In this document: piece by piece, positions 16,590-25,414 of the stretch
Layout of the letters: each line of letters begins with the position of its first letter
Position numbering within the stretch: the first letter of the stretch is position 1
Origin: Streptomyces sulphureus DSM 40104
GTDB lineage: Bacteria; Actinomycetota; Actinomycetes; Streptomycetales; Streptomycetaceae
Direction: 5' to 3'
NCBI RefSeq assembly: GCF_000381025.1
Contig: NZ_KB905827.1
Span: 1 to 64,000, forward strand
DNA: 64,000 bases
Translations under genes and position numbers: made by a program
The notes under the pieces: generated by a model
What the model saw: the letters and a program-made list of their open reading frames with translations, nothing else
The model's database searches: none
What the model was told of the DNA's origin: nothing

Positions 16590-17654
16590 TCAGCGACCGT
16601 AGAGGTCCCGGTAGGCGGGGAAGACACCGCCCGGGCCGTCCACCCCTTCGGCTGCGAGGACCGCCTTCACCATGGCGCGCGTCAGCACGTCGGCTCCCGC
16701 GGCCAGTACCGTGTTGAACTCCTCGTCTTCCAGGTGACGTTGACAGGTGGCGAGTGCGAAGACGGCGTCCCCGTCGTACGTGAGGTGGACGGGGCGGACG
16801 GCGCGGGCCATCCCGTCGTGTGCCACGCCGGCGAGTTTCTGTGATTGCGCCTTGTCGAGACGGGCGTCGGTCGCCACCACTGCGAGTGTCGTGTTGAGTA
16901 CGGGGCGGACCGGCCCGCCCGTCCGACGGGACGTTTCTTCGGCGGCCTCGGTGAGCAACATCACGGCTTCCGCGTGTTCGTCCGCCGGGGGGAAGTGCGG
17001 AGCCCGGCCGAAGAGCGCCCGGGAGCCGAGGAGTTCGCCGTAGAGAGCGCCCGTCGACGGGTCGATCGGAGAACCCGCGGCGTTCACCACCGAGAGCGCG
17101 GCGATCGTCGTTCCGGACTCCAGCACGGCGGAGGCCGTACCGACGCCGCCCTTGAGGCCGCCGGCGACCGCACCCGTACCGGCGCCGACGCACCCCTGCT
17201 CGACCGGGGCGCCTGTCGGGCTCTCTCCTGCTGCTTGGGCTGCCGCACGGCCCATGGCGTGGTCCGGGCGGTTTCTCCAACCTCCTCCGCGTCCGAGGTC
17301 GAAAAGGATCGCCGAAGGGACGACGGGCACCACCTGTCCCGGCTCCGGGCCCACCTGGACGCCGAGGCCCTGCTCCTCCAGCCACTCGGCCACCCCGGAG
17401 GCCGCGTCGAGTCCGAAAGCGCTCCCGCCGCTGAGCACCACGGCGTTGATCCGCTCGACGGCGTTCCTCGGCTCCAGCGCATCGGTCTCCCTCGTGCCGG
17501 GGCCGCCGCCGCGCGAATCGACCGCCGCTACCGCGCCCTCGGGAGCGAGTACCACGGTCGTCCCCGTGAGCCAGCCCTCGTCGGTGCGTTGGGAGTGACC
17601 GACGTGGAGGCCGGGGACATCGGTGAGCGCATCGCGGGCGCCGTGGTTCTGCAT
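16590..17654 (-). CDS. P1 family peptidase (DmpA/BapA-like N-terminal nucleophile aminopeptidase)
   Basis: 354 residues from ATG 17654. The family signatures are DVPGLHVGHSQRTDEGWLTGTTVVLAPEGAVAAVDSRGGGPGTRETD, AVVLSGGSAFGLDAASGV and VVATDARLDKAQSQKLAGVAHDGMARAV. Family members self-cleave before an internal Ser/Thr to form alpha/beta chains. The NTTLAVVATDA segment near residue 263 is the likely region. Cytoplasmic; beta-aminopeptidase or ornithine-acetyltransferase-fold activity is possible. Divergent from the next gene with 68 bases between starts. Confidence 0.88.
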   Translation of the reverse strand: MQNHGARDALTDVPGLHVGHSQRTDEGWLTGTTVVLAPEGAVAAVDSRGGGPGTRETDALEPRNAVERINAVVLSGGSAFGLDAASGVAEWLEEQGLGVQVGPEPGQVVPVVPSAILFDLGRGGGWRNRPDHAMGRAAAQAAGESPTGAPVEQGCVGAGTGAVAGGLKGGVGTASAVLESGTTIAALSVVNAAGSPIDPSTGALYGELLGSRALFGRAPHFPPADEHAEAVMLLTEAAEETSRRTGGPVRPVLNTTLAVVATDARLDKAQSQKLAGVAHDGMARAVRPVHLTYDGDAVFALATCQRHLEDEEFNTVLAAGADVLTRAMVKAVLAAEGVDGPGGVFPAYRDLYGR

Positions 17655-17722
17655 GGAGCATGCATACCAGCGGGTCGTCCGACCACGACAGCTCTGCGCC
17701 ACCGTCGCCGTACGCTGGAGAC

Positions 17723-17953
17723 GTGACTACCAGCGCGCAGCCTCCGACCGAGCCCGTGCCCGACGGCCCCGCCGAGGGCGAGGTTCCGGCCGGCCGCCCG
17801 CCGCGGACCGCTCGACGCGCGGCGCTCGTCTTCGACGATCCGCTCGACGGCCGTTCGTCCGACGACTCGGACTCCGGCTGGGGAGACGACCGCGGGGGAG
17901 ACCAGGACGATCTCGCCCGCTTCCTCCGCGAGAAGCCTCCCCACCACCTGTAG
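17723..17953 (+). CDS. Conserved small acidic protein of unknown function (76 aa)
   Basis: GTG 17723; GGAG lies only two bases before it, so start selection or leaderless translation is uncertain. Low-complexity Pro/Glu/Asp-rich sequence with a conserved-looking core RRAALVFDDPLDGRSSDDSDSGWGDD and terminal LARFLREKPPHHL. Proteins of this type occur between the P1 peptidase and mscL in streptomycetes. Probably disordered. Confidence 0.65.
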   Translation: MTTSAQPPTEPVPDGPAEGEVPAGRPPRTARRAALVFDDPLDGRSSDDSDSGWGDDRGGDQDDLARFLREKPPHHL

Positions 17954-17981
17954 GCGCGATGCCCGGCCGACGGCTGCTTGG

Positions 17982-18548
17982 CTACTTCTGCAGATCGGTC
18001 CCGGGCTGCTGCCGCGGGATCTCCGTGCCTGTCGTGGGTGCAGCGGTCGAGGAAGCGCGCTGCTGCACTAGTGCGTCGCGGATCTCCTTGAGGAGCTCGA
18101 CCTCCGTCGGCTCGGGCTCCTCCGGGGGCTGCTTGGCGGCCAGGTGGGCCTTGTACTTGTTCATCGGCAGGATCATGAGGAAGTAGACGACCGCCGCCGT
18201 CATCAGGAACGTCAGCGAGGCGCTCACGACCGGGCCCCAGCTGATGGCGATGCCCTCGGTGAGCTCCCCGCTCTTGTCGAAGGTGCAGGGGCCCTGGAGG
18301 CATGAGCGGTACTCGTCGAGGTCCCGCGTGCCGATGGCGCCCACCAGCGGGTTGATGAAGCCCTGCACCACGGCCTCGACGATCTTGCTGAACGCGGCGC
18401 CGACGACGACTGCAACAGCCAGTTCGACGACGTTCCCGCGCATCAGGAACTCCTTGAAGCCGGAGAGAAGGCTCTGCTTCTCCTCCTGCGCGGCTTCCGT
18501 GCCCTGCTCCTCGTCCTGCCCGCTCGCACGCGGGGTCTGCTCGCTCAA
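17982..18548 (-). CDS. mscL: Large-conductance mechanosensitive channel MscL
   Basis: 188 residues from TTG 18548 with AGGAAG just upstream. A charged N-terminal extension of about 28 residues precedes GFKEFLMRGNVVELAVAVVVGAAFSKIVEAVVQGFINPLVGAIG (amphipathic helix S1 and TM1). An extracellular loop has two cysteines (SCLQGPCTF), then TM2 VVSASLTFLMTAAVVYFLMILPMNK and a long cytoplasmic tail. It forms a pentameric pore that opens on osmotic downshock. Longer than the about 136-residue E. coli protein because of both extensions. Confidence 0.95.
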   Translation of the reverse strand: MSEQTPRASGQDEEQGTEAAQEEKQSLLSGFKEFLMRGNVVELAVAVVVGAAFSKIVEAVVQGFINPLVGAIGTRDLDEYRSCLQGPCTFDKSGELTEGIAISWGPVVSASLTFLMTAAVVYFLMILPMNKYKAHLAAKQPPEEPEPTEVELLKEIRDALVQQRASSTAAPTTGTEIPRQQPGTDLQK

Positions 18549-18704
18549 CTTCCTGCCTCTTCCCGTGGCCTGTGCCCTGCTCGTCCCGCGGCTCCACCGG
18601 AGCACACGGGGAATGGCGACGCCGGATGGTGCGGCGTGCCGCGACGGGGCAGAGAAGCGCCGCCAGCGCCACCACCGCGCAGGCGGGCAGGCGTCCGACG
18701 ATGC

Positions 18705-19301
18705 TCAGCACAGCGTGACCGCCAGCCGCGTTTCCCGGGCTTTCGCCAACGCCGCCGCCGTGCTCCGCGTGACGCGGAGGACGGCGAGCGCCCCGTCGCC
18801 CGGCACAGTCTCTCGATTACGCGGCAAATCAGCCACTCGGACACATGTGGCGAGTATCCGAGCACGCTGGGTCCCGCGGCCGACGGAGAGCACATCGATC
18901 CGATCACCGGGCTTCAGCAGACGCACCGCTTCAGCATCGGGAAACCGGACAGGTGCTGAGACCCGGCGTTCGGTGCGGCTTCGGGCACCCCGCGCCGCAG
19001 GCCCCGAGGAATTTTCGGCGCCGTCCGCACGAGCGGCACCCGGCGGTGCGCTCGGCGCCACCCGGCCGGGGACCAGGGCGACCGCAGCGGCGACAGCAGC
19101 GGCGACCGCAGCGACGGCGAGCCCCGCGGTCGCCGCGCCCCGGCGCCTCCGGAGCCGTCGCCGCAACCGAAAGCGGCTCTGCTCGACCCGGATCGGGGCG
19201 AACGAAGGCACCGCCCCGAGCGCTGCCGGGGACGGACCACCGCCGCTGGGCGGGTTGTCGGTGCGCGGAGCGCGCGGTTCTGCGGGCACGGGTTTCACCA
19301 C
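18705..19301 (-). CDS. SAF-domain, CpaB/RcpC-like membrane protein
   Basis: About 198 residues. A basic cytoplasmic N-terminus (RFRLRRRLRRRRG) precedes one Ala/Val-rich TM segment (about 55-80). The extracytoplasmic part contains RVSAPVRFPDAEAVRLLKPGDRIDVLSV and RNRETVPGDGALAVLRVTRSTAAAL, as in the C-terminal RcpC/CpaB-like portion of pilus assembly proteins. No pilus genes adjoin it. It sits between mtnP and mscL on the same strand. Function unproven. Confidence 0.65.
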   Translation of the reverse strand: MVKPVPAEPRAPRTDNPPSGGGPSPAALGAVPSFAPIRVEQSRFRLRRRLRRRRGAATAGLAVAAVAAAVAAAVALVPGRVAPSAPPGAARADGAENSSGPAARGARSRTERRVSAPVRFPDAEAVRLLKPGDRIDVLSVGRGTQRARILATCVRVADLPRNRETVPGDGALAVLRVTRSTAAALAKARETRLAVTLC

Positions 19302-19508
19302 CAGGTCTCGGGGCGGCCACGGTCAGGCCGTCGAGGAACACCGTGCATGCTTCTCCGGAATCCCGCTTGAACCTGTGGACAACACCTGGCCTGTGGAGAA
19401 CTCCGTCACTCGTCCGACTCAACTTCCGCTGCCTGACGCTACGTTGAGCCACGTACCCGAAGGCACGTCGAGCTCCCGAGCCATCCCGAACGGCGCCCCG
19501 GTACGGCC

Positions 19509-20339
19509 TCAGGGCAGCAGTATCCCCGTCTCCAACCCGGCCAGCGCCGCCGTACAGAGGCAGTTGCGCTCCGCTGGAAGTTCCTTCACCGCGTCGAAGA
19601 GCACCCGCCGCAGCCGCTCGACGTTCTCGCTGAAGACGCGCATGACCTCCTCTTGCGAAACGCCGTCACCGGCCTCCGCCCCTGCGTCGAGGTCGGTGAC
19701 GAGCGTCATCGACGCGTAGCAGAGCTCCAGTTCGCGCGCGAGGACCGCCTCAGGGTGCCCCGTCATCCCGACCACCTCCCAGCCCTGCGCCGCGTGCCAG
19801 CGCGACTCGGCCCTCGTCGAGAACCTGGGGCCCTCGATGACGACGAGGGTGCCGCCGTCGACCGCCTCCCAGCCGTGCGCCCGCGCGGCAGCGAGCGCGG
19901 CGTTGCGGCCGGCTTCGCAGTACGGGTCGGCGAAGCCGAGGTGGACGACCTCGGGTACGGCGCCGTCCTCGCGGGGGCAGCCGTCGAAGAACGTCTGGGT
20001 GCGTGACTTGGTGCGGTCCACGAGCTGGTCGGGGACGAGCAGTGTGCCGGGGCCGTACTTGGGTTGGAGCCCGCCGACGGCGCACGGCGCGAGGACCTGG
20101 CGCACGCCGACGGAGCGCAGCGCCCACATGTTTGCGCGGTAGTTGATCCGGTTCGGCGGGAGGTGGTGGCCGCGACCGTGGCGCGGCAGGAACGCGACGC
20201 GGCGCCCGGCGATCTCGCCGAGGAAGAGGGAGTCGCTCGGGCGCCCGTAGGGGGTGTCGACGTCGACCTCGGTCACGTCCTCGAGGAAGGAGTAGAAGCC
20301 GGAACCGCCGATGACACCGATCTCTGCGTGGTCACTCAT
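19509..20339 (-). CDS. mtnP: S-methyl-5'-thioadenosine phosphorylase
   Basis: 276 residues. Starts IGVIGGSGFYSFLEDVTEVDVDTPYG; phosphate/ribose-site motifs are LPRHGRGHHLPPNRINYRAN, APCAVGGLQPKYGPG, VIEGPRFSTRAESRW and VVGMTGHPEAVLARELELCYA. This is the trimeric PNP/MTAP family that phosphorolyses MTA to adenine and methylthioribose-1-phosphate in methionine salvage. Bacterial MTA/inosine specificity cannot be settled by sight alone. Same strand as the SAF protein and mscL. Confidence 0.9.
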   Translation of the reverse strand: MSDHAEIGVIGGSGFYSFLEDVTEVDVDTPYGRPSDSLFLGEIAGRRVAFLPRHGRGHHLPPNRINYRANMWALRSVGVRQVLAPCAVGGLQPKYGPGTLLVPDQLVDRTKSRTQTFFDGCPREDGAVPEVVHLGFADPYCEAGRNAALAAARAHGWEAVDGGTLVVIEGPRFSTRAESRWHAAQGWEVVGMTGHPEAVLARELELCYASMTLVTDLDAGAEAGDGVSQEEVMRVFSENVERLRRVLFDAVKELPAERNCLCTAALAGLETGILLP

Positions 20340-20401
20340 GCGGCAACCCTAGAGCCGCCTGCTCCTCTGCCCGACCCGAAGACCCGTGCAGGGGCGGGCA
20401 G

Positions 20402-20782
20402 TCAGGCGGCGGTGCTGCTCGCCTTGCTGGTGTTCGACGACGAGCCGGACGAGCTGGAGCCGCTGTCCGAGGAGCTCGACGACTTCGAGGAGTCGGACGA
20501 GGAGGAGGACGAGGAGTCCGATTCGGACTTCTTCGCGGAGGAGTCCGAGGACGACGTCTCCGAGCCGTTCGACCCCGAGCCGGAACCCACCGAGCTGCTG
20601 GAGGAGCTGCGGCTGTCGTTGCGGTAGAAGCCGGAACCCTTGAAGACGATGCCGACGGCGGAGAAGACCTTCTTCAGGCGTCCCTCACATCCGGGGCACT
20701 CGGTCAGCGAGTCATCGGTGAACTTCTGCACCACCTCGATGCCCTCGCCGCAGTCGGTGCACTGGTACTGGTACGTCGGCAC
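20402..20782 (-). CDS. FmdB-family zinc-ribbon regulator-like protein with Ser-rich tail
   Basis: 126 residues. The N-terminal 50 residues are a zinc ribbon: MPTYQYQCTDCGEGIEVVQ...LTECPGCEGRLKKVFSAVGIVFKGSGFY, with two CxxC knuckles. The rest is an almost pure Ser/Gly/Asp/Lys low-complexity tail of about 70 residues. FmdB-like proteins are small putative regulators, some linked to formamidase/amidase expression; the function here is unknown. A CIRCE-like element lies 11 bases upstream of the start codon. Confidence 0.9.
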   Translation of the reverse strand: MPTYQYQCTDCGEGIEVVQKFTDDSLTECPGCEGRLKKVFSAVGIVFKGSGFYRNDSRSSSSSSVGSGSGSNGSETSSSDSSAKKSESDSSSSSSSDSSKSSSSSDSGSSSSGSSSNTSKASSTAA

Positions 20783-20792
20783 GTTCTTCCTC

Positions 20793-20819
20793 CTGGCACT
20801 CGTACTCGTTGAGTGCTAA
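20793..20819. promoter_or_regulatory. CIRCE-like element (HrcA operator) upstream of fmdB
   Basis: CTGGCACTC, nine bases, GAGTGCTAA. The consensus CIRCE is TTAGCACTC-N9-GAGTGCTAA: 16 of 18 positions match and the spacer length is exact. It lies between fmdB (start 20782) and the end of the MFS gene. Confidence 0.7.
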
Positions 20820-20849
20820 CGACGCTCCATAGTGCAGTATTCCGGCCCG

Positions 20850-22163
20850 TCAGTCCACCGCGGCACCTTCGCGGTGACCGACACCACGCGACGGGAGCGC
20901 CTCGCGCGCCGGGCTGTCCAGCGCTCCCCGGAAGACCGCGAGGACGGCGAGGGCGAGAGCGGTGCCGGCGAGCGGCGTGAGGAAGCCGCCGTTCGCGCCC
21001 ATGCCGTCGGCGAGTTGACCGGCGACGGTCGAACCCAGCGCCTGACCGAACGCGATCGCGCCCGTCAGCCACGTGAACGCCTCGGTGCGGACGCCTGCGG
21101 GGACGAGCAGCTCGGTGAGGGTGAAGCAGGTGATCATGCACGGCGCCACGCAGAGCCCGGTGAGCAGCCCGAGTCCGCCGAGCAGTACGGCCCACGTGCC
21201 CCACTGGGCCGCGGCGGCGAGCGCGAGCGTGGCCAGGACGAGCAGTGGGTACGCGGTGAGCAGCCTGGTCCGCGGCCCGCGCCCGCTGCGGAGGGCGCCG
21301 ACGGCGAGCGCGGCGAGCATGTTGCCGGCCGCGAAGACCCCGTACATCACGCCGTTCGCCTCCGGCCGTCCGATCGACTCGGTGAAGGCCGTCAGCGAGA
21401 CCTGCATCCCGCCGAAGACGATCCCGATGCCGAGCACGGCGATCGCGAGCACTCTCGTCCCCGGCACTCCCAGCGCGGACCGCGTGCCCTGTCCCGACTG
21501 CGTGCGCGGGGAGCGTACGGGCGCCGGCTGCGTGCGCCCCTGCGCGGCGAAGAGCAGCCCCCCGACGAGCGTGACCGCCCCTTCGGCGACGAGCCCCGCC
21601 GCCGGGTGGACGCCGGTGCAGAGCGCCGTGGCGATCACCGGTCCGACGACGAACGTGAACTCGTCGGTCACCGACTCGAAAGCGGCCGCCGTCGAGGCGA
21701 GCGGCGAGCCGCCGAGCTTCGCGGCCCACCGCGCCCGGACCATCGGCCCCGCCTGCGGCGCCGTCCCGCCCGTCGGCACCGCGGCGACGAAGAGCGTCCA
21801 CGTCGGCGCCTGCGCGAGCGCCAGCGTGACGAGGACGGAGACGGCGGCCGCGTGCAGCATCACGCCGGGTACGAGCACCGCGCGCTGCCCGAAGCGGTCC
21901 GCGAGCTTGCCGCTCTGCGGGGCGAGGAGCGCGAAGGCGAGACCGGAGGCGGCGGAGACGGCGCCGGCCGTGCCGTAGGAGCCGGTGGTGTGCTGGACGA
22001 GTAGGAGGATGCTGATCGCGAGCATCGCGAAGGGCTGCCGCGCGAGGTATCCGGTGAGCACGAAGGTCCGTGCGCCGCTGGTGCGCAGGAGCCGCCCGTA
22101 GCCCGGGCGTTGCCCCGCTTCAGGGTGCTCGGTCTGCTCGCCGGTGCCGGCCGGGGATGCCAC
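20850..22163 (-). CDS. MFS transporter
   Basis: 437 residues from GTG 22163, with GGAGAGG seven bases upstream. About 12 hydrophobic segments. The loop 2-3 signature is GKLADRFGQRAVLVPG (GxLaDrxGrR pattern). A long central loop holds Gln/Ser/Arg. Unspecialised major-facilitator exporter; substrate unknown. The fmdB gene lies downstream on the same strand, but the CIRCE site suggests fmdB has its own promoter. Confidence 0.9.
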   Translation of the reverse strand: MASPAGTGEQTEHPEAGQRPGYGRLLRTSGARTFVLTGYLARQPFAMLAISILLLVQHTTGSYGTAGAVSAASGLAFALLAPQSGKLADRFGQRAVLVPGVMLHAAAVSVLVTLALAQAPTWTLFVAAVPTGGTAPQAGPMVRARWAAKLGGSPLASTAAAFESVTDEFTFVVGPVIATALCTGVHPAAGLVAEGAVTLVGGLLFAAQGRTQPAPVRSPRTQSGQGTRSALGVPGTRVLAIAVLGIGIVFGGMQVSLTAFTESIGRPEANGVMYGVFAAGNMLAALAVGALRSGRGPRTRLLTAYPLLVLATLALAAAAQWGTWAVLLGGLGLLTGLCVAPCMITCFTLTELLVPAGVRTEAFTWLTGAIAFGQALGSTVAGQLADGMGANGGFLTPLAGTALALAVLAVFRGALDSPAREALPSRGVGHREGAAVD

Positions 22164-22665
22164 GGTCTGGCCTCTCCGCTGCCTGGTGACGCGCACGCGG
22201 TACGCGCCGAGAGCTGTCCTCTCGCGCATGACCGGGGTAGATACCTGGTCCCTCGACCGTGGCCGCCGTGCGGTCGTGCCAGCCCTGCGCCAGGCAGAGT
22301 CGGTGCTGGTGGTTACGGCCCGAGCGTACCGACTCGCTTCGGGCGAGCGGGAACCGGACGTCCACCCGGACGCTCCGGCGTCGATGCGCCGCCAACTCCC
22401 GTACTGCGTCCGATCGTTACCGAAAGTGGTCGCACAGTCACCGGCTGCTTGCTCCTCGCCGGGTGCCGTAGGGTCGGAGGGGACGCGCTGGACCGTCCGT
22501 CAACTCCGCCCGGATGCGGGTGGTTTGCGCTCACCCGATCGGTGGGCGTGGCGTGAGCCGCCGACTCGCTGTGTCGGCGCTACGGGGCTGCGCCTATGGT
22601 TGCTTCCGTACAACTCCCCGTCGGCAACCGAGCTCCAGATCCGCCCTGCCCCGCGAAGGACAGCG
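22164..22665. other. Divergent intergenic region, MFS/acylase
   Basis: About 500 bases. Long open frames here are upstream extensions of the acylase frame without a plausible start, or shadows. Presumably holds two divergent promoters; no clear motif picked out. Confidence 0.4.
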
Positions 22666-25383
22666 ATGCCCGCCAAGAAGACCTCGCGACGCGCCCGTCT
22701 GATCGTGATCGCAGTCGTGCTGCTGCTCCTGGTGGGCCTCGGCGGCGGAGCGTACTGGAGCGTCGACACCGTCCGGGGCTCCTTCCCGCAGACGACGGGC
22801 TCGTTGAAGGTCAAGGGCCTGGCGTCACCGGTCGACGTCAAGCGCGACGCGCACGGCGTCCCGCAGGTGTACGCGGACTCCGCCGACGACCTCTTCCTCG
22901 CGCAAGGCTATGTGCAGGCCCAGGACCGCTTCTGGGAGATGGACGTACGACGGCACACCACCTCCGGGCGGCTCTCCGAACTCTTCGGTGAGGAGCAGGT
23001 GGAGACGGACGCCTTCCTGCGCACCCTGGGCTGGCGAAAGGTGGCGGAGAAGGAGTACCAGCGGCTCTCCGGGAAGACGAAGAAGTACCTCCAGTCCTAC
23101 GCGCGCGGCGTCAACGCCTACCTCAAGGAGCACAAGGGCTCGGCGGCCTCCGTCGAGTACGGCATGCTCGAACTCACCGGCACCGACTACGAGCCGGAGC
23201 CCTGGGACCCGATCGATTCGGTCGCCTGGCTCAAGGCGATGGCCTGGGACCTGCGAGGCAACATCTCGGACGAGATCGACCGCGCGCTGATGTCGAGCCG
23301 GCTGACGAAGAAGCAGATCGAGGACCTCTACCCGTCCTACCCGTACGACCGCAACAAGCCGATCGTGGAGGGCGGTTCGGTCAACCCGGCGACCGACGAG
23401 TTCAGCACTTCGGATGCGTCCGACGGGCAGCAGGAGAACCGTGCCGGTACGCGGAGCCCGCAGGACGCAGCGGGCGGCGTGGCGACCCAACTCGGCGGCG
23501 TGGCGCAGAAGCTGGACTCCGTCCCCTCCCTGCTCGGTCCCAACGGCACGGGTATCGGCTCCAACTCCTGGGTCGTTGCGGGCGAGTACACCACGACGGG
23601 CAAGCCGCTCCTCGCCAACGACCCGCACCTGTCACCCCAACTCCCGTCGGTCTGGTACCAGATGGGTCTGCACTGCCGCCAGGTCGACGCCTCCTGTCCC
23701 TTCGACACGGCCGGCTTCACCTTTTCCGGCATGCCGGGCGTCGTCATCGGCCACAACCAGGACATCTCCTGGGGCTTCACCAACCTCGGCGCCGACGTCA
23801 CGGACCTGTACCTGCAGAAGGTGAGCGACGGCAAGTACCTCTACGACGGCAAGCGCGTCCCCTTCCGCAGCCGTGAGGAGACCATCGAGGTCGCCGACGG
23901 AGCGAGCCGGAAGATCACCGTCCGGGAGACCAACAACGGCCCCGTCATCTCCGACCGGGACACCGAGATCCGCCGCGTCGGCGACGAGGCCCCCGTCCGC
24001 AGCGCGGCCCCCGACCGGGCCGACGGGTACGCCGTCTCGCTGCGCTGGACGGCGCTCGAACCCTCGCGCACGATGGACGCCGTCTTCGAGCTCAACAGCG
24101 CCTCGAACTTCAAGGAGTTCCGCAAGGCGGCACGCGACTTCGCCGTCCCCTCGCAGAACCTCACCTACGCCGACACGAAGGGGAACATCGGGTACCAGGC
24201 ACCCGGCCGCATCCCCGTGCGCGGCGCCGGCGACGGCCGCTACCCCGCGCCGGGCTGGGACCCGCGCTACCGCTGGAAGCAGGACCCGGTCCCGCAGTCC
24301 GCGCTGCCGTGGGAGTACAACCCCCAGCGCGGCTACATCGTCACGGCGAACCAGGCCGTCGTCGACAAGGAGTACCCGTACCACCTCACGGACGACTGGA
24401 GCTACGGCGCCCGCAGCCAGCGCATCAACGACTTGATCCACTCGAAGATCAAGGACGGCGGCAAGATCTCCATGGGCGACATGCAGACCATGCAGATGGA
24501 CAACAGCTCCGAGATCGCCAAGCTCCTCGTGCCGTACCTGCTCAAGCTCGACATCGACGACGAGTACGTCCGCGAGGCGCAACAGCTCCTGGAAGGCTGG
24601 GACTACACCCAGGACGCCGACTCCGCACCGGCCGCCTACTTCAACGCCGTCTGGCGGAACCTCCTCAAGCTCGCCTTCGGCGACAAGCTCCCCAAGGAGC
24701 TCCGCGTCAAGGGCGAGTGCCTCAACGTCCCACCGTCGGATGAGTCGGGACCGCTCGACGATCTCGACGGCAACGCCCGCCTGGTGCGCGAGTGCGGTAA
24801 GCGCGACGCCGCCTCCGCCCAACCCGACGGCGGCGACCGCTGGTTCGAGGTCGTGCGCCGACTCCTCAAGGACCCCGACAGCGACTGGTGGAAGACCCGC
24901 GACACCAAGCTGCGCTCCGGCGACAAGAACCGCGACGAACTGCTGCGGCACGCCATGAAGGACGCCCGCTGGGAGCTCACGGCCAAGCTCGGCAAGGACA
25001 TCGACACCTGGAGCTGGGGCCGCCTCCACCAGCTCACGCTCCGCAACCAGACGATCGGCACCGAGGGCCCCGGCATCGCCCGCTGGCTGCTCAACCGCGG
25101 CCCGTGGAACCTCTCGGGCGGTGAGGCGGCCGTCGACGCCACGGGGTGGAACGCGGCCGGCGGCTACGACGTCACCTGGGTCCCGTCGATGCGCATGGTC
25201 GTCAACCTCGACGACTTCGACGACTCCCGCTGGATCAATCTCACGGGGGCCTCGGGGCACGCGTACAACGACCACTACACGGACCAGACGTCGCTCTGGG
25301 CGAAGGGCGAGCTGCTTCCGTGGGCGTTCAGCGACAAGGCCGTAGAGAAAGCGACCGACGACAAGATGGCGCTCACCCCGTGA
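22666..25383 (+). CDS. Penicillin acylase family protein, membrane-anchored/exported
   Basis: 905 residues from ATG 22666 (GAAGGA five bases upstream). N-terminal signal/anchor LIVIAVVLLLLVGLGGGAYWSV. The alpha-chain part includes VKRDAHGVPQVYADSADDLFLAQGYVQAQDRFWEMDVRR. The N-terminal nucleophile is Ser299 in GTGIGSNSWVVAG, where autocleavage would create the beta chain. Beta-chain motifs are LLANDPHL, GVVIGHNQDISWGFTN and ITVRETNNGPVI. A linker of about 60 residues before Ser299 would be excised. Likely acylase acting on acyl-amides such as acyl-homoserine lactones, lipopeptides or beta-lactams; the substrate cannot be told. Confidence 0.92.
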   Translation: MPAKKTSRRARLIVIAVVLLLLVGLGGGAYWSVDTVRGSFPQTTGSLKVKGLASPVDVKRDAHGVPQVYADSADDLFLAQGYVQAQDRFWEMDVRRHTTSGRLSELFGEEQVETDAFLRTLGWRKVAEKEYQRLSGKTKKYLQSYARGVNAYLKEHKGSAASVEYGMLELTGTDYEPEPWDPIDSVAWLKAMAWDLRGNISDEIDRALMSSRLTKKQIEDLYPSYPYDRNKPIVEGGSVNPATDEFSTSDASDGQQENRAGTRSPQDAAGGVATQLGGVAQKLDSVPSLLGPNGTGIGSNSWVVAGEYTTTGKPLLANDPHLSPQLPSVWYQMGLHCRQVDASCPFDTAGFTFSGMPGVVIGHNQDISWGFTNLGADVTDLYLQKVSDGKYLYDGKRVPFRSREETIEVADGASRKITVRETNNGPVISDRDTEIRRVGDEAPVRSAAPDRADGYAVSLRWTALEPSRTMDAVFELNSASNFKEFRKAARDFAVPSQNLTYADTKGNIGYQAPGRIPVRGAGDGRYPAPGWDPRYRWKQDPVPQSALPWEYNPQRGYIVTANQAVVDKEYPYHLTDDWSYGARSQRINDLIHSKIKDGGKISMGDMQTMQMDNSSEIAKLLVPYLLKLDIDDEYVREAQQLLEGWDYTQDADSAPAAYFNAVWRNLLKLAFGDKLPKELRVKGECLNVPPSDESGPLDDLDGNARLVRECGKRDAASAQPDGGDRWFEVVRRLLKDPDSDWWKTRDTKLRSGDKNRDELLRHAMKDARWELTAKLGKDIDTWSWGRLHQLTLRNQTIGTEGPGIARWLLNRGPWNLSGGEAAVDATGWNAAGGYDVTWVPSMRMVVNLDDFDDSRWINLTGASGHAYNDHYTDQTSLWAKGELLPWAFSDKAVEKATDDKMALTP

Positions 25384-25414
25384 CGGGTGCGCCCCCTCGG
25401 AGCGCCGGGCGCGG

